Positions 55,598-64,000 of a stretch of DNA of 64,000 nucleotides are shown here, piece by piece (position 1 is the first letter of the stretch; each line of letters begins with the position of its first letter). The translations under genes were made by a program, and so were the position numbers. The stretch lies in contig NC_003910.7 of the NCBI RefSeq assembly GCF_000012325.1, positions 3,906,001 through 3,970,000 on the forward strand. Reading direction: 5' to 3'. The notes beneath the pieces are model-generated. The model ran no database searches, was not told the origin of the DNA, and saw only the letters and a program-made list of their open reading frames with translations. The DNA comes from Colwellia psychrerythraea 34H. GTDB lineage: Bacteria > Pseudomonadota > Gammaproteobacteria > Enterobacterales > Alteromonadaceae.

Positions 55598-56080
55598 CTA
55601 AGTTATATAACTTGATGACCCTTTAAGGTATTCAAAAAACCATTCAACTACCAATTTAAACTCAGGGATCAATTCTGAGCTTTTCCACCACTGTGTATTT
55701 TCTGCTCCGGTAAAAGCATCAACAAAAAATATCACTGCACTGATAATGAGTACACCTCGAAGTGCTCCAAAAACAAGCCCTAAAACACGATCTGTCCCAG
55801 ATAGTCCTGTTTTGCTAACCAATTGCCCAATAAGATAATTAACCAAAGCACCAAGCACTAAGGTTGATATGAAAAGAATGGCGACGGCTGCGGCATTACG
55901 CAAAAATGGATCAGAAATATTTGTTAAAAGATTGGCAAGGTTTGCGTAAAAAGTGCTGGCAATAAAGAAGGCACTGATCCAAATAACTAGAGATACTGCT
56001 TCTTTTACAAAACCTCGTATTAAACTGACTAGTGTTGAAACGCCTATAACGGCCAAAATGGCGTAATCTATCCAAACCAT
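55598..56080 (-). CDS. cvpA: Colicin V production protein CvpA
   Basis: A 160-aa inner-membrane protein with four hydrophobic segments. The N-terminus is [26 protein letters not shown], read as [15 protein letters not shown] and [14 protein letters not shown], typical of the family. CvpA is linked to envelope integrity and biofilm traits; its molecular role is unclear. It precedes purF and follows dedD. Confidence 0.94.
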   Translation of the reverse strand: MVWIDYAILAVIGVSTLVSLIRGFVKEAVSLVIWISAFFIASTFYANLANLLTNISDPFLRNAAAVAILFISTLVLGALVNYLIGQLVSKTGLSGTDRVLGLVFGALRGVLIISAVIFFVDAFTGAENTQWWKSSELIPEFKLVVEWFFEYLKGSSSYIT

Positions 56081-56170
56081 AACTTGAATGTCTCGTTGAG
56101 TTTATCTAAATTAGAGGCGCGCATTCTATCAGAATTAGCCAAATAATGCCTAGCACTTTATAAAAGCCGG

Positions 56171-56785
56171 CTACTTATTTGGTTCAAAATACGCAACTTT
56201 ACCTTGGATGCCAGTAAGCGTTTTTAAAGCGGGTAACTTTTTAACCATACTGGTCTTTATTAATTCCGGTCCTATGATCACCTTAGTTAATGTGCCTTGC
56301 TTAGTTTTGATTGGTTTGGTGAAGGCGATATAACCTTTAGCTTTTAATTTTTTTAATAACTGGGCAACATTGTCTTTATTTTTAAAGCTACCTAAATGGA
56401 TAACCCAGGCCTCTTTAGCTACTGCTTTTTCAGGCAACGTCTTCTTTGGTTTGCTAACTACTTTTACTGGGGGCTTTACTGCTGGCTTTGATACTTTCTT
56501 TGTTACTTGATCAACTTGTTTAGTTGGCTTTGAAGCAGAGTTATCAATACCAGGTTCATCAATTGCTTGTTCATTAGAGATGGGTGTCACTTTTTGTCGT
56601 ATGAGCTTATCTTCAGGGAATGGTTTATTGGTCAATTTACCCGAAAACACCTCTGCCTTTGGGATAGCTTCAAAATCATCTTGGTGTGATTTTTTCTCTC
56701 CATCAAGTAGATCTGGTAAGAAAATAATAACCACGGCTGCAACAATAATAGTCCCGACAAGGCGATTTTGAAAAGGTGTAGACAA
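56171..56785 (-). CDS. dedD: DedD-like SPOR-domain protein
   Basis: A 204-aa cell-division protein: N-terminal membrane helix (LVGTIIVAAVVIIFLPDLL), a Lys/Pro/Val-rich periplasmic linker, and a C-terminal SPOR domain (about 125-204, WVIHLGSFKNKDNVAQLLKK) that binds denuded peptidoglycan at the septum. The TTG start at 56785 (MSTPFQNRLVG) is supported by AGGAG about 7 bases upstream. Its place between folC and cvpA matches E. coli dedD. Confidence 0.9.
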   Translation of the reverse strand: MSTPFQNRLVGTIIVAAVVIIFLPDLLDGEKKSHQDDFEAIPKAEVFSGKLTNKPFPEDKLIRQKVTPISNEQAIDEPGIDNSASKPTKQVDQVTKKVSKPAVKPPVKVVSKPKKTLPEKAVAKEAWVIHLGSFKNKDNVAQLLKKLKAKGYIAFTKPIKTKQGTLTKVIIGPELIKTSMVKKLPALKTLTGIQGKVAYFEPNK

Positions 56786-56812
56786 GAGACACTCCTAATT
56801 AATACTACTCAG

Positions 56813-58126
56813 CTAACTAATAGTTAACTGTGCTCTGATTTTCGAAACAGTAAAAAATGAACCAAAGACTAGAATTAAGTCAGACGAATTAGCCTGCTTA
56901 TTCGCCATTCTAAAGGCCTCATCCACATTGTCAAAACAATTAACTGAATTTGTAAATAACGCTAACTTACTTGCCATTGTTTCTTTTGTAGCAGCTCTTG
57001 GCACACTTAACGCACCGGTATACCAAAAATCGATATCATCTTTTAGTGATTCTAAACTTGCACTAATATCTTTATCGCCCAGCATAGCAACCACAGCATA
57101 AATATTTTGATAGTTAGCTTGCTCTTTTATCTGCTTAAGATATCCAGCGAGATAACGAGTAGCTTGTGGATTATGACCGACATCAAGAATAACATCACAT
57201 AGGCCCTTCTGCTTGATTAACTCAGTCCGCCCTGCAACCTTAGTCTTAGCAATAACTTCATTGACAAAATCAGGTGTCAGCGTCAAATTAAGCTTTTCTA
57301 ATACCATGAGTGCTGTTGCGACATTGTCGCGTGGAATATGGGGAGCTTTTAGTTCTGTTAACTGCGTTTGTTTAGTTTTCCAGTTCCAATGAGGTTGAGT
57401 ATTTTGAACGATAAAATCTTGGTCTCGTAAAAATATCCTATTAACTTGGTTTTTATGTAACTCGTTAGCATGATTTATCACTGACTTGGGAGCATTAGTA
57501 TCACCAATAACAATGTCTTGCTCTTGTCGCATGATTCCTGCTTTTTCAAAACCAATACTTTCTCTATCATTGCCTAGAAAGCTTTGATGATCGAGATCTA
57601 TTGTTGTGATGACAGCTATATCAGCATCGATAATATTAGTTGCATCTAACCGACCACCCAGGCCAACCTCAAGAATAATAAAGCTTGGCATAGCTTCCAT
57701 TAACACGAGTAATGCAGCTAAGGTTGTATACTCATAGTAACTAAGCGAAATATCTTCTCGAGCAACTTCAATACGTTTAAAAGCATTGATTAGGGCCTGA
57801 TCTTCTACATCTTGCTTATTTATCCGCAGACGTTCATTAAAGCGCTCAATATGAGGAGATGAGTAAACGGCAACACCTCGCGGTGAAGCAAGTTCTTTAC
57901 TATTGAGTAAGGCGTTTTCAATAAAAGCACAGGTGGTACCTTTACCATTAGTGCCCGCAACAGTAATAACCTTAGCAAAATTCAAGTTTATAGCTAAGCG
58001 TTCTGCAACTTTGCCAACACGAGATAAACCAAGATCTATCTCAGTACTATGTAAGTTTTCTAAATAATAAAGCCACTGATCGAGATTAGTTAAATCTTGA
58101 TAGTGGCTTGAATTGTATTTTGACAT
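56813..58126 (-). CDS. folC: Folylpolyglutamate synthase / dihydrofolate synthase
   Basis: A 437-aa Mur-ligase-like enzyme that adds glutamates to folates. It has the ATP-binding loop VAGTNGKGTTCAF, IILEVGLGGRLDATN, and HNPQATRYLAGYL in the C-terminal domain. It follows accD by 59 bp and precedes dedD by 27 bp, so the genes are likely co-transcribed. Confidence 0.96.
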   Translation of the reverse strand: MSKYNSSHYQDLTNLDQWLYYLENLHSTEIDLGLSRVGKVAERLAINLNFAKVITVAGTNGKGTTCAFIENALLNSKELASPRGVAVYSSPHIERFNERLRINKQDVEDQALINAFKRIEVAREDISLSYYEYTTLAALLVLMEAMPSFIILEVGLGGRLDATNIIDADIAVITTIDLDHQSFLGNDRESIGFEKAGIMRQEQDIVIGDTNAPKSVINHANELHKNQVNRIFLRDQDFIVQNTQPHWNWKTKQTQLTELKAPHIPRDNVATALMVLEKLNLTLTPDFVNEVIAKTKVAGRTELIKQKGLCDVILDVGHNPQATRYLAGYLKQIKEQANYQNIYAVVAMLGDKDISASLESLKDDIDFWYTGALSVPRAATKETMASKLALFTNSVNCFDNVDEAFRMANKQANSSDLILVFGSFFTVSKIRAQLTIS

Positions 58127-58185
58127 TTATTCATCAACAAGTGATTTGAGTTAAATAGACAATAGCGATTATTCGTTGATACTAA

Positions 58186-59043
58186 TTACGAAACAACGCT
58201 AGTTTGGCCCATAAACTTACCTAACATACGCGCTAAAGTAATTTTCATTTCTCGGCGATCAATAATCATATCAATTGCGCCTTTTTCTAATAAAAATTCA
58301 CTGCGTTGGAAACCTTCAGGTAATTTTTCTCTAACGGTTTGCTCAATAACACGTGGTCCAGCAAAACCAATTAGCGCTTTTGGCTCAGCAACATTGATGT
58401 CACCTAACATAGCTAAACTTGCTGATACACCGCCCATCGTTGGATCGGTTAATACAGAAACGTAAGGAAGACCTTTTTCACTCATTTTAGCAAGCGCAGC
58501 ACTAGTCTTTGCCATTTGCATTAAAGAGAAAAGTGCTTCTTGCATACGGGCACCGCCACTAGCAGAGAAACATATAAAGGGTAGATTATGCTCTAAACAA
58601 TACTCTACACCCTTAACAAAACGAGCACCGACTACAGAAGCCATTGAACCGCCAAGGAATGCAAATTCAAACGCAGCAACAACAACTGGCATGCCGTGTA
58701 ATTCACCTTTCATTACAACGAGAGCATCTTTCTCACCGGTATTTTTTTGCGCAGCACTAAGACGATCTTTATATCGTTTAGAATCTTTAAATTTCAAGAT
58801 ATCTTGTGCTTCAAACTCTTCACCTAACTCCATGCGATTATCATGGTCAAGAAAGCTATCAATACGTTTACGAGCACTGATACGCATATGGTGATCACAC
58901 TTAGGACATACTGAAATTTGACGCTCTAATTCAGCTTTATAAAGCACGGCATTACATGAAGAACATTTGCTCCATACACCTTCAGGAATGCTACTTTTTT
59001 GAGTCGTTTTTGCTTTCGGGAGAATTTTTTCTATCCAGCTCAT
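58186..59043 (-). CDS. accD: Acetyl-CoA carboxylase carboxyltransferase subunit beta
   Basis: A 285-aa subunit that with AccA moves the carboxyl group from biotin to acetyl-CoA to make malonyl-CoA. The N-terminal zinc ribbon is visible ([12 protein letters not shown] and [11 protein letters not shown]). The crotonase-like domain has [19 protein letters not shown] and [13 protein letters not shown]. It is conserved next to truA and folC. Confidence 0.98.
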
Positions 59044-59206
59044 AATTTTATTTTGGCCTGTTGCAACGAAATATCTGTCGGTTTATTGATGGAGACACTC
59101 CATCAAACTCTATTCTAAACCGCACATTAGACCATAGTATAACCTATAGAATATAGAAAAAACTGGTCTGCTCAGTAAATAATTGTGATTTGATTAAACT
59201 TTCTAT

Positions 59207-59986
59207 CTATAAAAACAATGGCCCTAAACGGCTTTTAGGTAACTCAAAGTTCTCAGGGTAATCTACATCGACAAAATATAGCCCCTCTGGTGGTGCCGTA
59301 ACACCTGCAACACAACGATTTTTAGCCAATAAAACTTCTTTCATCCAGTGTGGTGTTTCTTGTGATTGACCAACTCGCATTAAGCTACCAACAACGTTTC
59401 GCACCATATGGTGTAAAAAAGCATTGGCTTTGATATCAACTACAAGATAATCACCCTGTCGTGTCACCCGACAATGTTTTATAGTCCGAACCGCAGAATG
59501 AGATTGACAATGCACCGTTCTAAACGAGGTAAAGTCATGTTTACCGAGAAGATAATCAGCGCCTTGTTGCATAAGATTTTCATCTAAAGCGAAATGACAA
59601 TGACTAATACCATGACTCAATATTGCTGAACGAAGGGGTTTATTGTAAATAATATAACGATAATTTCTAGCTGTGGCACTAAAGCGAGCATGAAAGTCAT
59701 CATCAACTTTCTTTACCCAAGCAACAGCTACATCAGAAGGTAAGTGAGTGTTTACGCCTAACGTCCAAGCGGTATCTTTGCGTTTTTTTTCGGTGTCAAA
59801 GTGGATCACTTGATTGGTTGCATTAACCCCTGTATCGGTTCTCCCGGCACAAACCACTTCAATTTTTTCATCCGCAATTTTAGATAATGCTTTTTCTAAC
59901 TTTTCTTGTACAGTGATAACATTATTTTGGCGTTGCCAGCCACAATAGTTTTTACCATCATACTCAATGCCTAACGCATAACGCAT
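59207..59986 (-). CDS. truA: tRNA pseudouridine(38-40) synthase
   Basis: A 259-aa enzyme that isomerises U38-U40 of many tRNAs. The catalytic Asp is in [18 protein letters not shown], and the conserved [14 protein letters not shown] block follows in the second half. It starts [20 protein letters not shown]. It lies upstream of accD and downstream of fimV. Confidence 0.97.
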   Translation of the reverse strand: MRYALGIEYDGKNYCGWQRQNNVITVQEKLEKALSKIADEKIEVVCAGRTDTGVNATNQVIHFDTEKKRKDTAWTLGVNTHLPSDVAVAWVKKVDDDFHARFSATARNYRYIIYNKPLRSAILSHGISHCHFALDENLMQQGADYLLGKHDFTSFRTVHCQSHSAVRTIKHCRVTRQGDYLVVDIKANAFLHHMVRNVVGSLMRVGQSQETPHWMKEVLLAKNRCVAGVTAPPEGLYFVDVDYPENFELPKSRLGPLFL

Positions 59987-60070
59987 ACAAGTCTACCTTT
60001 TCTAATGAGGAGATTATTTTCGCTGCGCATTATCCTTTATTTTATAGCGTTAGGCTATTGCTTGTTAGTT

Positions 60071-60335
60071 TATACCCGTAATCATTCAAAATGCTCGATT
60101 CAGAGTGCTTGAGCAATTTCAGTTTGAGGCGCGTCAATTAAATTAGGGTTATTCCCTATTTCTTTGACGCAACAATAAAATGGGATTGATCAAGCGCTTC
60201 TACCATGGGGCTAAAAACGATTTATACATCGTTATTGATTTTGAGAATGGAACAACCATTCCCTACAATCAATGCCTTGCCTAAATCGTTTTTTCTCCCA
60301 CTGAAATATGCATTTTGAATGGTCACGGGAATATA
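60071..60335. repeat. Structured intergenic repeat, copy 3
   Basis: A 265-bp diverged relative of copies 1 and 2, between fimV and truA, beginning 9 bp past the fimV stop codon. The ends (60071-60094 and 60310-60335) are complementary (TTCAAAATGC / GCATTTTGAA). Internal stems are kept with new bases: GCGTCAA/TTGACGC around TAGGG-TTATT-CCCTA, AAAACGATTTA/TAAATCGTTTT, and GAATGG-AACAA-CCATTC. Confidence 0.85.
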
Positions 60336-60343
60336 TCAACGCC

Positions 60344-63300
60344 TTACAATGAATCTAATAATGCTTGTGCCTCTGCTCGCTGAGTTTTATCTCCCTTGGA
60401 GATTACCTCTTGCAAGATTACTTGGGCATTTTCTTCATCATTCATTTCTATATACATTTTCGCTAAATCTAATTTACTCGACATTGAGCCATCTTCATCA
60501 ACATCCACACCACTATCATTTTGAGAAAATTTACCTAAACCAACGTCAATATTGGTTTTCTCATAAGGCTCTGACGCATCACCCTCATCTAAACTATCAG
60601 AGATGAGCTCATCGACAGAGACATAATCTTCTGTTGGCTCTGTTTTCTGGGAGTTTTGAACACTTTCTTCGCCAAGGCTATCATCAATTAAATCATCACC
60701 TATGTCATCACCTTCAAAGATCAGTTCAATCTCATCGTGTTTCGTTGGCGTAGTCGCTGATTCCTCTTCAATATTGGCTAATAGCTCATCAAAATCAACA
60801 TTAGCTAACTCATCTATAACGTCTAATTCATCAGCTTCTTCAAGTGGTTCTTCGTCAGCCATTTCAGATAACAAACCAGCTAGCACATCTTCATCGGTAA
60901 AGTCAGGTGATAGAACTATCGACTCAGGTGAAATATCTTCCGCTTGCTCAGTATCATCTTCCATTGAATCATCTGCTAATAATTGACTTAATTCAGCCTC
61001 AGTAAAACCACCATCGATTTGAGTATTGAACGTTTCATCAATTGATGAATCAGTTAACTCATCACCAACGTCGTCTCTTTTATCTTCTTGAAAGTCTCTC
61101 GTTGCTTCATCTTTACTGATGGTATCAGCAATAAGTGCATCAATATCTAGTTCATCATCCAACTCATGACTTTCATTACTTATTAGTGTTTCTGAAGCTA
61201 ACTCAGCGTCACTTTCTTTAGCAATAATATCGGTAAAGTCAGCGGTAAGAAATGGTGTTACATATTCAGCGGTAAATGCGGATATTTTAGCTTCATTCTC
61301 TGCTTTTTCATTTTGAATTTTATGGTCTTCTGGACTTAATGTACTATCAGTTACCTTATCAATAGTACTTTCTTCATCCATTCCCACATCAAGTTCCAAC
61401 GGATTCATTGCTTCTGATGAATCTTGTTTTACAACGTGTTGAGGTGTTGGAGCATTACCCGACATTGATTCAAGTAGTGCATCAATATCATCTGGGTCAG
61501 TTACCTCTGCGGTATCATTGATAGAATCAAGTAATGCATCGATATCATCAGGGTCTGTTACATCAACTGGCTCATTCACTGATTCATTTACCGAATCAAG
61601 CAGCGCATCAATATCATCTGGATCTGTTACCTCTGCGGTATCATTGATAGAATCAAGTAATGCATCGATAACATCAGGGTCTGTTACATCAACTGGCTCA
61701 TTCACTGATTCATTTACCGAATCAAGCAGCGCATCAATATCATCTGGATCTGTTACCTCTGCGGTATCATTTATAGAATCAAGTAATGCATCGATATCAT
61801 CTGGGTCTGTTACATCAACTGGCTCATTCACTGATTCACTTACTAAATCAAGCAGCGCATCAATATCATCTGGATCTGTTACCTCTGCGGTATCATTTAT
61901 AGAATCAAGTAATGCATCGATATCATCTGGGTCTGTTACATCGACTGACTCATCCACTGATTCACTTACCGAATCAAGCAGCGCATCGATATCATCTGGA
62001 TCTGTTACCTCTGCGGTATCATTTATAGAATCAAGTAATGCATCAATATCATCTGGGTCTGTTACATCAACTGGCTCATTCACTGATTCACTTACCGAAT
62101 CAAGCAGCGCATCGATATCATCTGGATCTGTTACCTCTGCGGTATCATTTATAGAATCAAGTAATGCATCAATATCATCTGGGTCTGTTACATCAACTGG
62201 CTCATTCACTGATTCACTTACCGAATCAAGCAGCGCATCGATATCATCTGGGTCTGTTACCTCTGCAGTCTCATTGTCTGGTTCACTTACCGAATCAAGC
62301 AGCGCATCAATATCATCTGGGTCCGTTACCTCTGCTGGCTCATTGTCTGAATCACTTAGTGAATCAAGCAGCGCATCAATATCATCTGGGTCCGTTACCT
62401 CTGCTGGTTCGTTCTTTTCTTCGGAAGATTCTTCAAGTACGAGGTCTTCATCATCGAAATCGTCTAAGCCACCAAGTAAATCATTTAGATCATCTTGACT
62501 TAACTCTCCCCCTTCAAGTTCTTCACTTTCTGTATTTTCTGCTTCATCATCTAAACCTGATAATAATGAATCTAAGTCATCTTGATCCAACTCACCACCA
62601 TCAAGAATATCAACGTCACTTTCATCATCTAGTAGGATGTCTTCAAGATCATCTAAGCTATCGTCTTCATCCAAATGGATAACGTCATCATCACTTTCTA
62701 TTAAATCTATAGACAGGTCATCATCCAAATTCAATTCATCATCAAGTGATAAATCAAGCTCATCGTCTAAATTCAATTCATCATCAAGGGATAAATCAAG
62801 CTCATCGTCCAAGTTCAACTCACCATCAAGTGATAAATCAAGCTCATCGTCCAAGTTTAACTCATCATCAAGTGATAACTCTTCAGATGTGCTCTCCTTT
62901 TTGGCGACAGGTTCTTGTTTTTTACTGTCTAATTCGTTGAAGAAAACTTCATCCGAGGCCTGTTTTCGGCGTTTAAACAAAAGAGCCAGTAAAAGTAGTA
63001 TCAGGATTGCTGGCAGAGTGCCCATGGCAATTTTGAACCACAAGCTTGACATGATATCTTGTTCCGCAAGTGCAGCCTGCTGTCTCTCTAATAAAAGTTC
63101 TTTTTCTCTGGCTTCAGCTTTTGCTAATAGGGCTTGCTGCAACTTGATCATATCGTCCATTTGCAGCTTGATTTCTTTACCTTTCGCTACCTCATCCTGC
63201 ATGATGCCAAGCTTGTCATTAAAGGAAGTAAGTTGCTGACGTAAATCATCATTTTCTTTTAAAATAGCTTGTAAACCATCAATTGAGTCTGAGATATCAT

Positions 63301-63832
63301 TTTGAATATGTTCTAATCGTTCCTGCTGCTGACCATCAATTTTTTGCAATTGGTCATTAATCTCAGTTTTTACCGTCTCTAAGTCTTTTTTCTTAACGCT
63401 AGGCTCTATAAATACTGGTATCTTAGGTGTTTTTGGCTGTGCTTTCTTCCAAGCTTTACTATCACTTTCAGACTTTTTCTTCGCACTGTTAGTATTTATT
63501 GCCATCATGTTATTAAACGATGGTATTTTTAAATATTGCCCTTCAACCAAATAATTGATGTTGCTATCGACAAACGCTTGTGGATTCTCTTGATATAACG
63601 CCTGCATGACTTGATAAACGCTCAAGCGATTATCAGGGCGAACTCGAGTAGCGATGTTCCATAAAGTATCTTTAGAGGTGATTGGGCCGTATTTATCATA
63701 AGGAAAAACATCACTACTTTTAGGTCCTCGCATGCGAATGCCGCGTTCTTCCTCTGCATTAACGGGGAAGTGAGCCGTAAGTATGCCAATAATAACCGCC
63801 TGCCATAGGCACAGGCGCAATAAATGTTGCAT
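60344..63832 (-). CDS. fimV: FimV-like LysM and repeat protein
   Basis: A 1162-aa inner-membrane protein of the FimV/HubP type that organises the cell pole and type IV pili or flagella. It has a signal peptide (1-26), a LysM-like peptidoglycan-binding domain (about 48-112, SKDTLWNIATRVRPDNRLS), a coiled coil (about 140-250) and one membrane helix (about 263-285, PAILILLLLALLF). A long, very acidic cytoplasmic region follows with DELNLDDELDLSLD repeats and 15 VTDPDDIDALLDS repeats. The C-terminal FimV motif is DLAKMYIEMNDEENAQVIL. The neighbourhood fimV-truA-accD is conserved. Confidence 0.93.
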   Translation of the reverse strand: MQHLLRLCLWQAVIIGILTAHFPVNAEEERGIRMRGPKSSDVFPYDKYGPITSKDTLWNIATRVRPDNRLSVYQVMQALYQENPQAFVDSNINYLVEGQYLKIPSFNNMMAINTNSAKKKSESDSKAWKKAQPKTPKIPVFIEPSVKKKDLETVKTEINDQLQKIDGQQQERLEHIQNDISDSIDGLQAILKENDDLRQQLTSFNDKLGIMQDEVAKGKEIKLQMDDMIKLQQALLAKAEAREKELLLERQQAALAEQDIMSSLWFKIAMGTLPAILILLLLALLFKRRKQASDEVFFNELDSKKQEPVAKKESTSEELSLDDELNLDDELDLSLDGELNLDDELDLSLDDELNLDDELDLSLDDELNLDDDLSIDLIESDDDVIHLDEDDSLDDLEDILLDDESDVDILDGGELDQDDLDSLLSGLDDEAENTESEELEGGELSQDDLNDLLGGLDDFDDEDLVLEESSEEKNEPAEVTDPDDIDALLDSLSDSDNEPAEVTDPDDIDALLDSVSEPDNETAEVTDPDDIDALLDSVSESVNEPVDVTDPDDIDALLDSINDTAEVTDPDDIDALLDSVSESVNEPVDVTDPDDIDALLDSINDTAEVTDPDDIDALLDSVSESVDESVDVTDPDDIDALLDSINDTAEVTDPDDIDALLDLVSESVNEPVDVTDPDDIDALLDSINDTAEVTDPDDIDALLDSVNESVNEPVDVTDPDVIDALLDSINDTAEVTDPDDIDALLDSVNESVNEPVDVTDPDDIDALLDSINDTAEVTDPDDIDALLESMSGNAPTPQHVVKQDSSEAMNPLELDVGMDEESTIDKVTDSTLSPEDHKIQNEKAENEAKISAFTAEYVTPFLTADFTDIIAKESDAELASETLISNESHELDDELDIDALIADTISKDEATRDFQEDKRDDVGDELTDSSIDETFNTQIDGGFTEAELSQLLADDSMEDDTEQAEDISPESIVLSPDFTDEDVLAGLLSEMADEEPLEEADELDVIDELANVDFDELLANIEEESATTPTKHDEIELIFEGDDIGDDLIDDSLGEESVQNSQKTEPTEDYVSVDELISDSLDEGDASEPYEKTNIDVGLGKFSQNDSGVDVDEDGSMSSKLDLAKMYIEMNDEENAQVILQEVISKGDKTQRAEAQALLDSL
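61467..62405 (-). repeat. Tandem repeats in fimV (VTDPDDIDALLDS units)
   Basis: Fifteen in-frame units of about 20-23 residues share VTDPDDIDALLDS. Most are arranged as six tandem 126-bp double units alternating TAEVTDP and EPVDVTDP types. Neighbouring double units are nearly identical in DNA, which points to recent unequal exchange. Confidence 0.9.
62709..62890 (-). repeat. Acidic tandem repeats in fimV (LNLDDELDLSLDDE units)
   Basis: About four to five units of LNLDDELDLSLDDE coded by near-identical DNA units of roughly 42 bp. They lie just inside the membrane helix on the cytoplasmic side. Confidence 0.85.
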
Positions 63833-64000
63833 AAGGATGTCCTAATAAACTAATTTAAGTTATGGCACTGTTCATTATATTTATAGCGCCAAAAAAATAC
63901 CGCATTACTTTACCTGACTAAGAGATAAAGCTTATCAGGAAGATAAAATGCAATAATTATTCCAAAAAACCATTAACTAACAAGATAATAGCAAATTCAA

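Noticed and set aside
61518..62498. 326-codon open frame antisense to fimV (Ser-rich repeats)
   Set aside because: A by-product of the acidic VTDPDDIDALLDS repeats read backwards; no start signals and no family resemblance.
62164..63239. Other long plus-strand frames over fimV
   Set aside because: They overlap the well-supported fimV gene and consist of His- or Ser-rich low complexity.

Overview
The window looks like a chromosomal segment of a low-GC marine gammaproteobacterium of the Alteromonadales, most like Colwellia. This is an inference from gene order and protein style: apt-dnaX-ybaB, a TonB2-type energy operon with TtpC and DUF3450 proteins, large receptors with the 'GSRIKR' plug start, pspF next to sapABCDF, and the truA-accD-folC-dedD-cvpA-purF order. 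Nearly all of it is housekeeping DNA; no phage, integrase, transposase gene or CRISPR array was found.

Layout. 1-3.1 kb: ybaB (cut by the window edge), dnaX and apt, all leftward. dnaX carries a complete programmed -1 frameshift site. 3.2-5.1 kb: a lone receiver protein, a YehS/DUF1456 protein and a secreted Cys-rich repeat protein resembling HvfA-type copper-binding RiPP precursors, without its usual modifying enzymes nearby. 5.3-10.3 kb: a leftward six-gene operon for a TonB2-type energiser (DUF3450, TtpC, ExbB2, ExbD2, TonB2, TPR). 10.8-19.8 kb: two TonB-dependent receptors in a partly decayed tandem duplication. One copy keeps priC and comFB with only a fragment of ffs; the other keeps the intact 4.5S RNA gene ffs with relics of priC and comFB. 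19.9-26.3 kb: a DUF3014 protein, then phenylalanine/tyrosine breakdown genes (maiA, fah, tyrR, phhB, phhA) with TyrR-box-like sites before tyrR and phhA. 26.5-37.8 kb: the envelope-stress cluster ycjF, ycjX, pspCBA, then divergent pspF and sapABCDF. 37.9-46.7 kb: ppiD, hup, lon, clpX, clpP, tig, a protein quality-control block with a sigma32-type promoter before lon. 47.1-47.5 kb: a tRNA operon (Pro, Arg, His, Pro). 47.8-53.8 kb: folD, cysS, ppiB, lpxH, miaE, a small frame-split ORF and a Yip1-family membrane protein. 53.9-63.8 kb: purF, cvpA, dedD, folC, accD, truA and fimV.

How the parts fit. The TonB2-type operon would energise receptors such as the two beside it. PhhA/PhhB turn phenylalanine into tyrosine, and MaiA/Fah finish tyrosine breakdown; the middle enzymes (transaminase, hpd, hmgA) are not in the window. 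Psp and Sap proteins guard or serve the inner membrane. Trigger factor, ClpXP, Lon and PpiD fold or remove proteins.

Most noteworthy non-coding structure: a family of about 265-bp palindromic intergenic repeats in three copies (25127-25394, 29225-29491, 60071-60335), whose stems change sequence but keep pairing. Other points are the frameshift hairpin in dnaX, a 24-bp perfect hairpin between clpX and lon, and a nested inverted repeat before hup.
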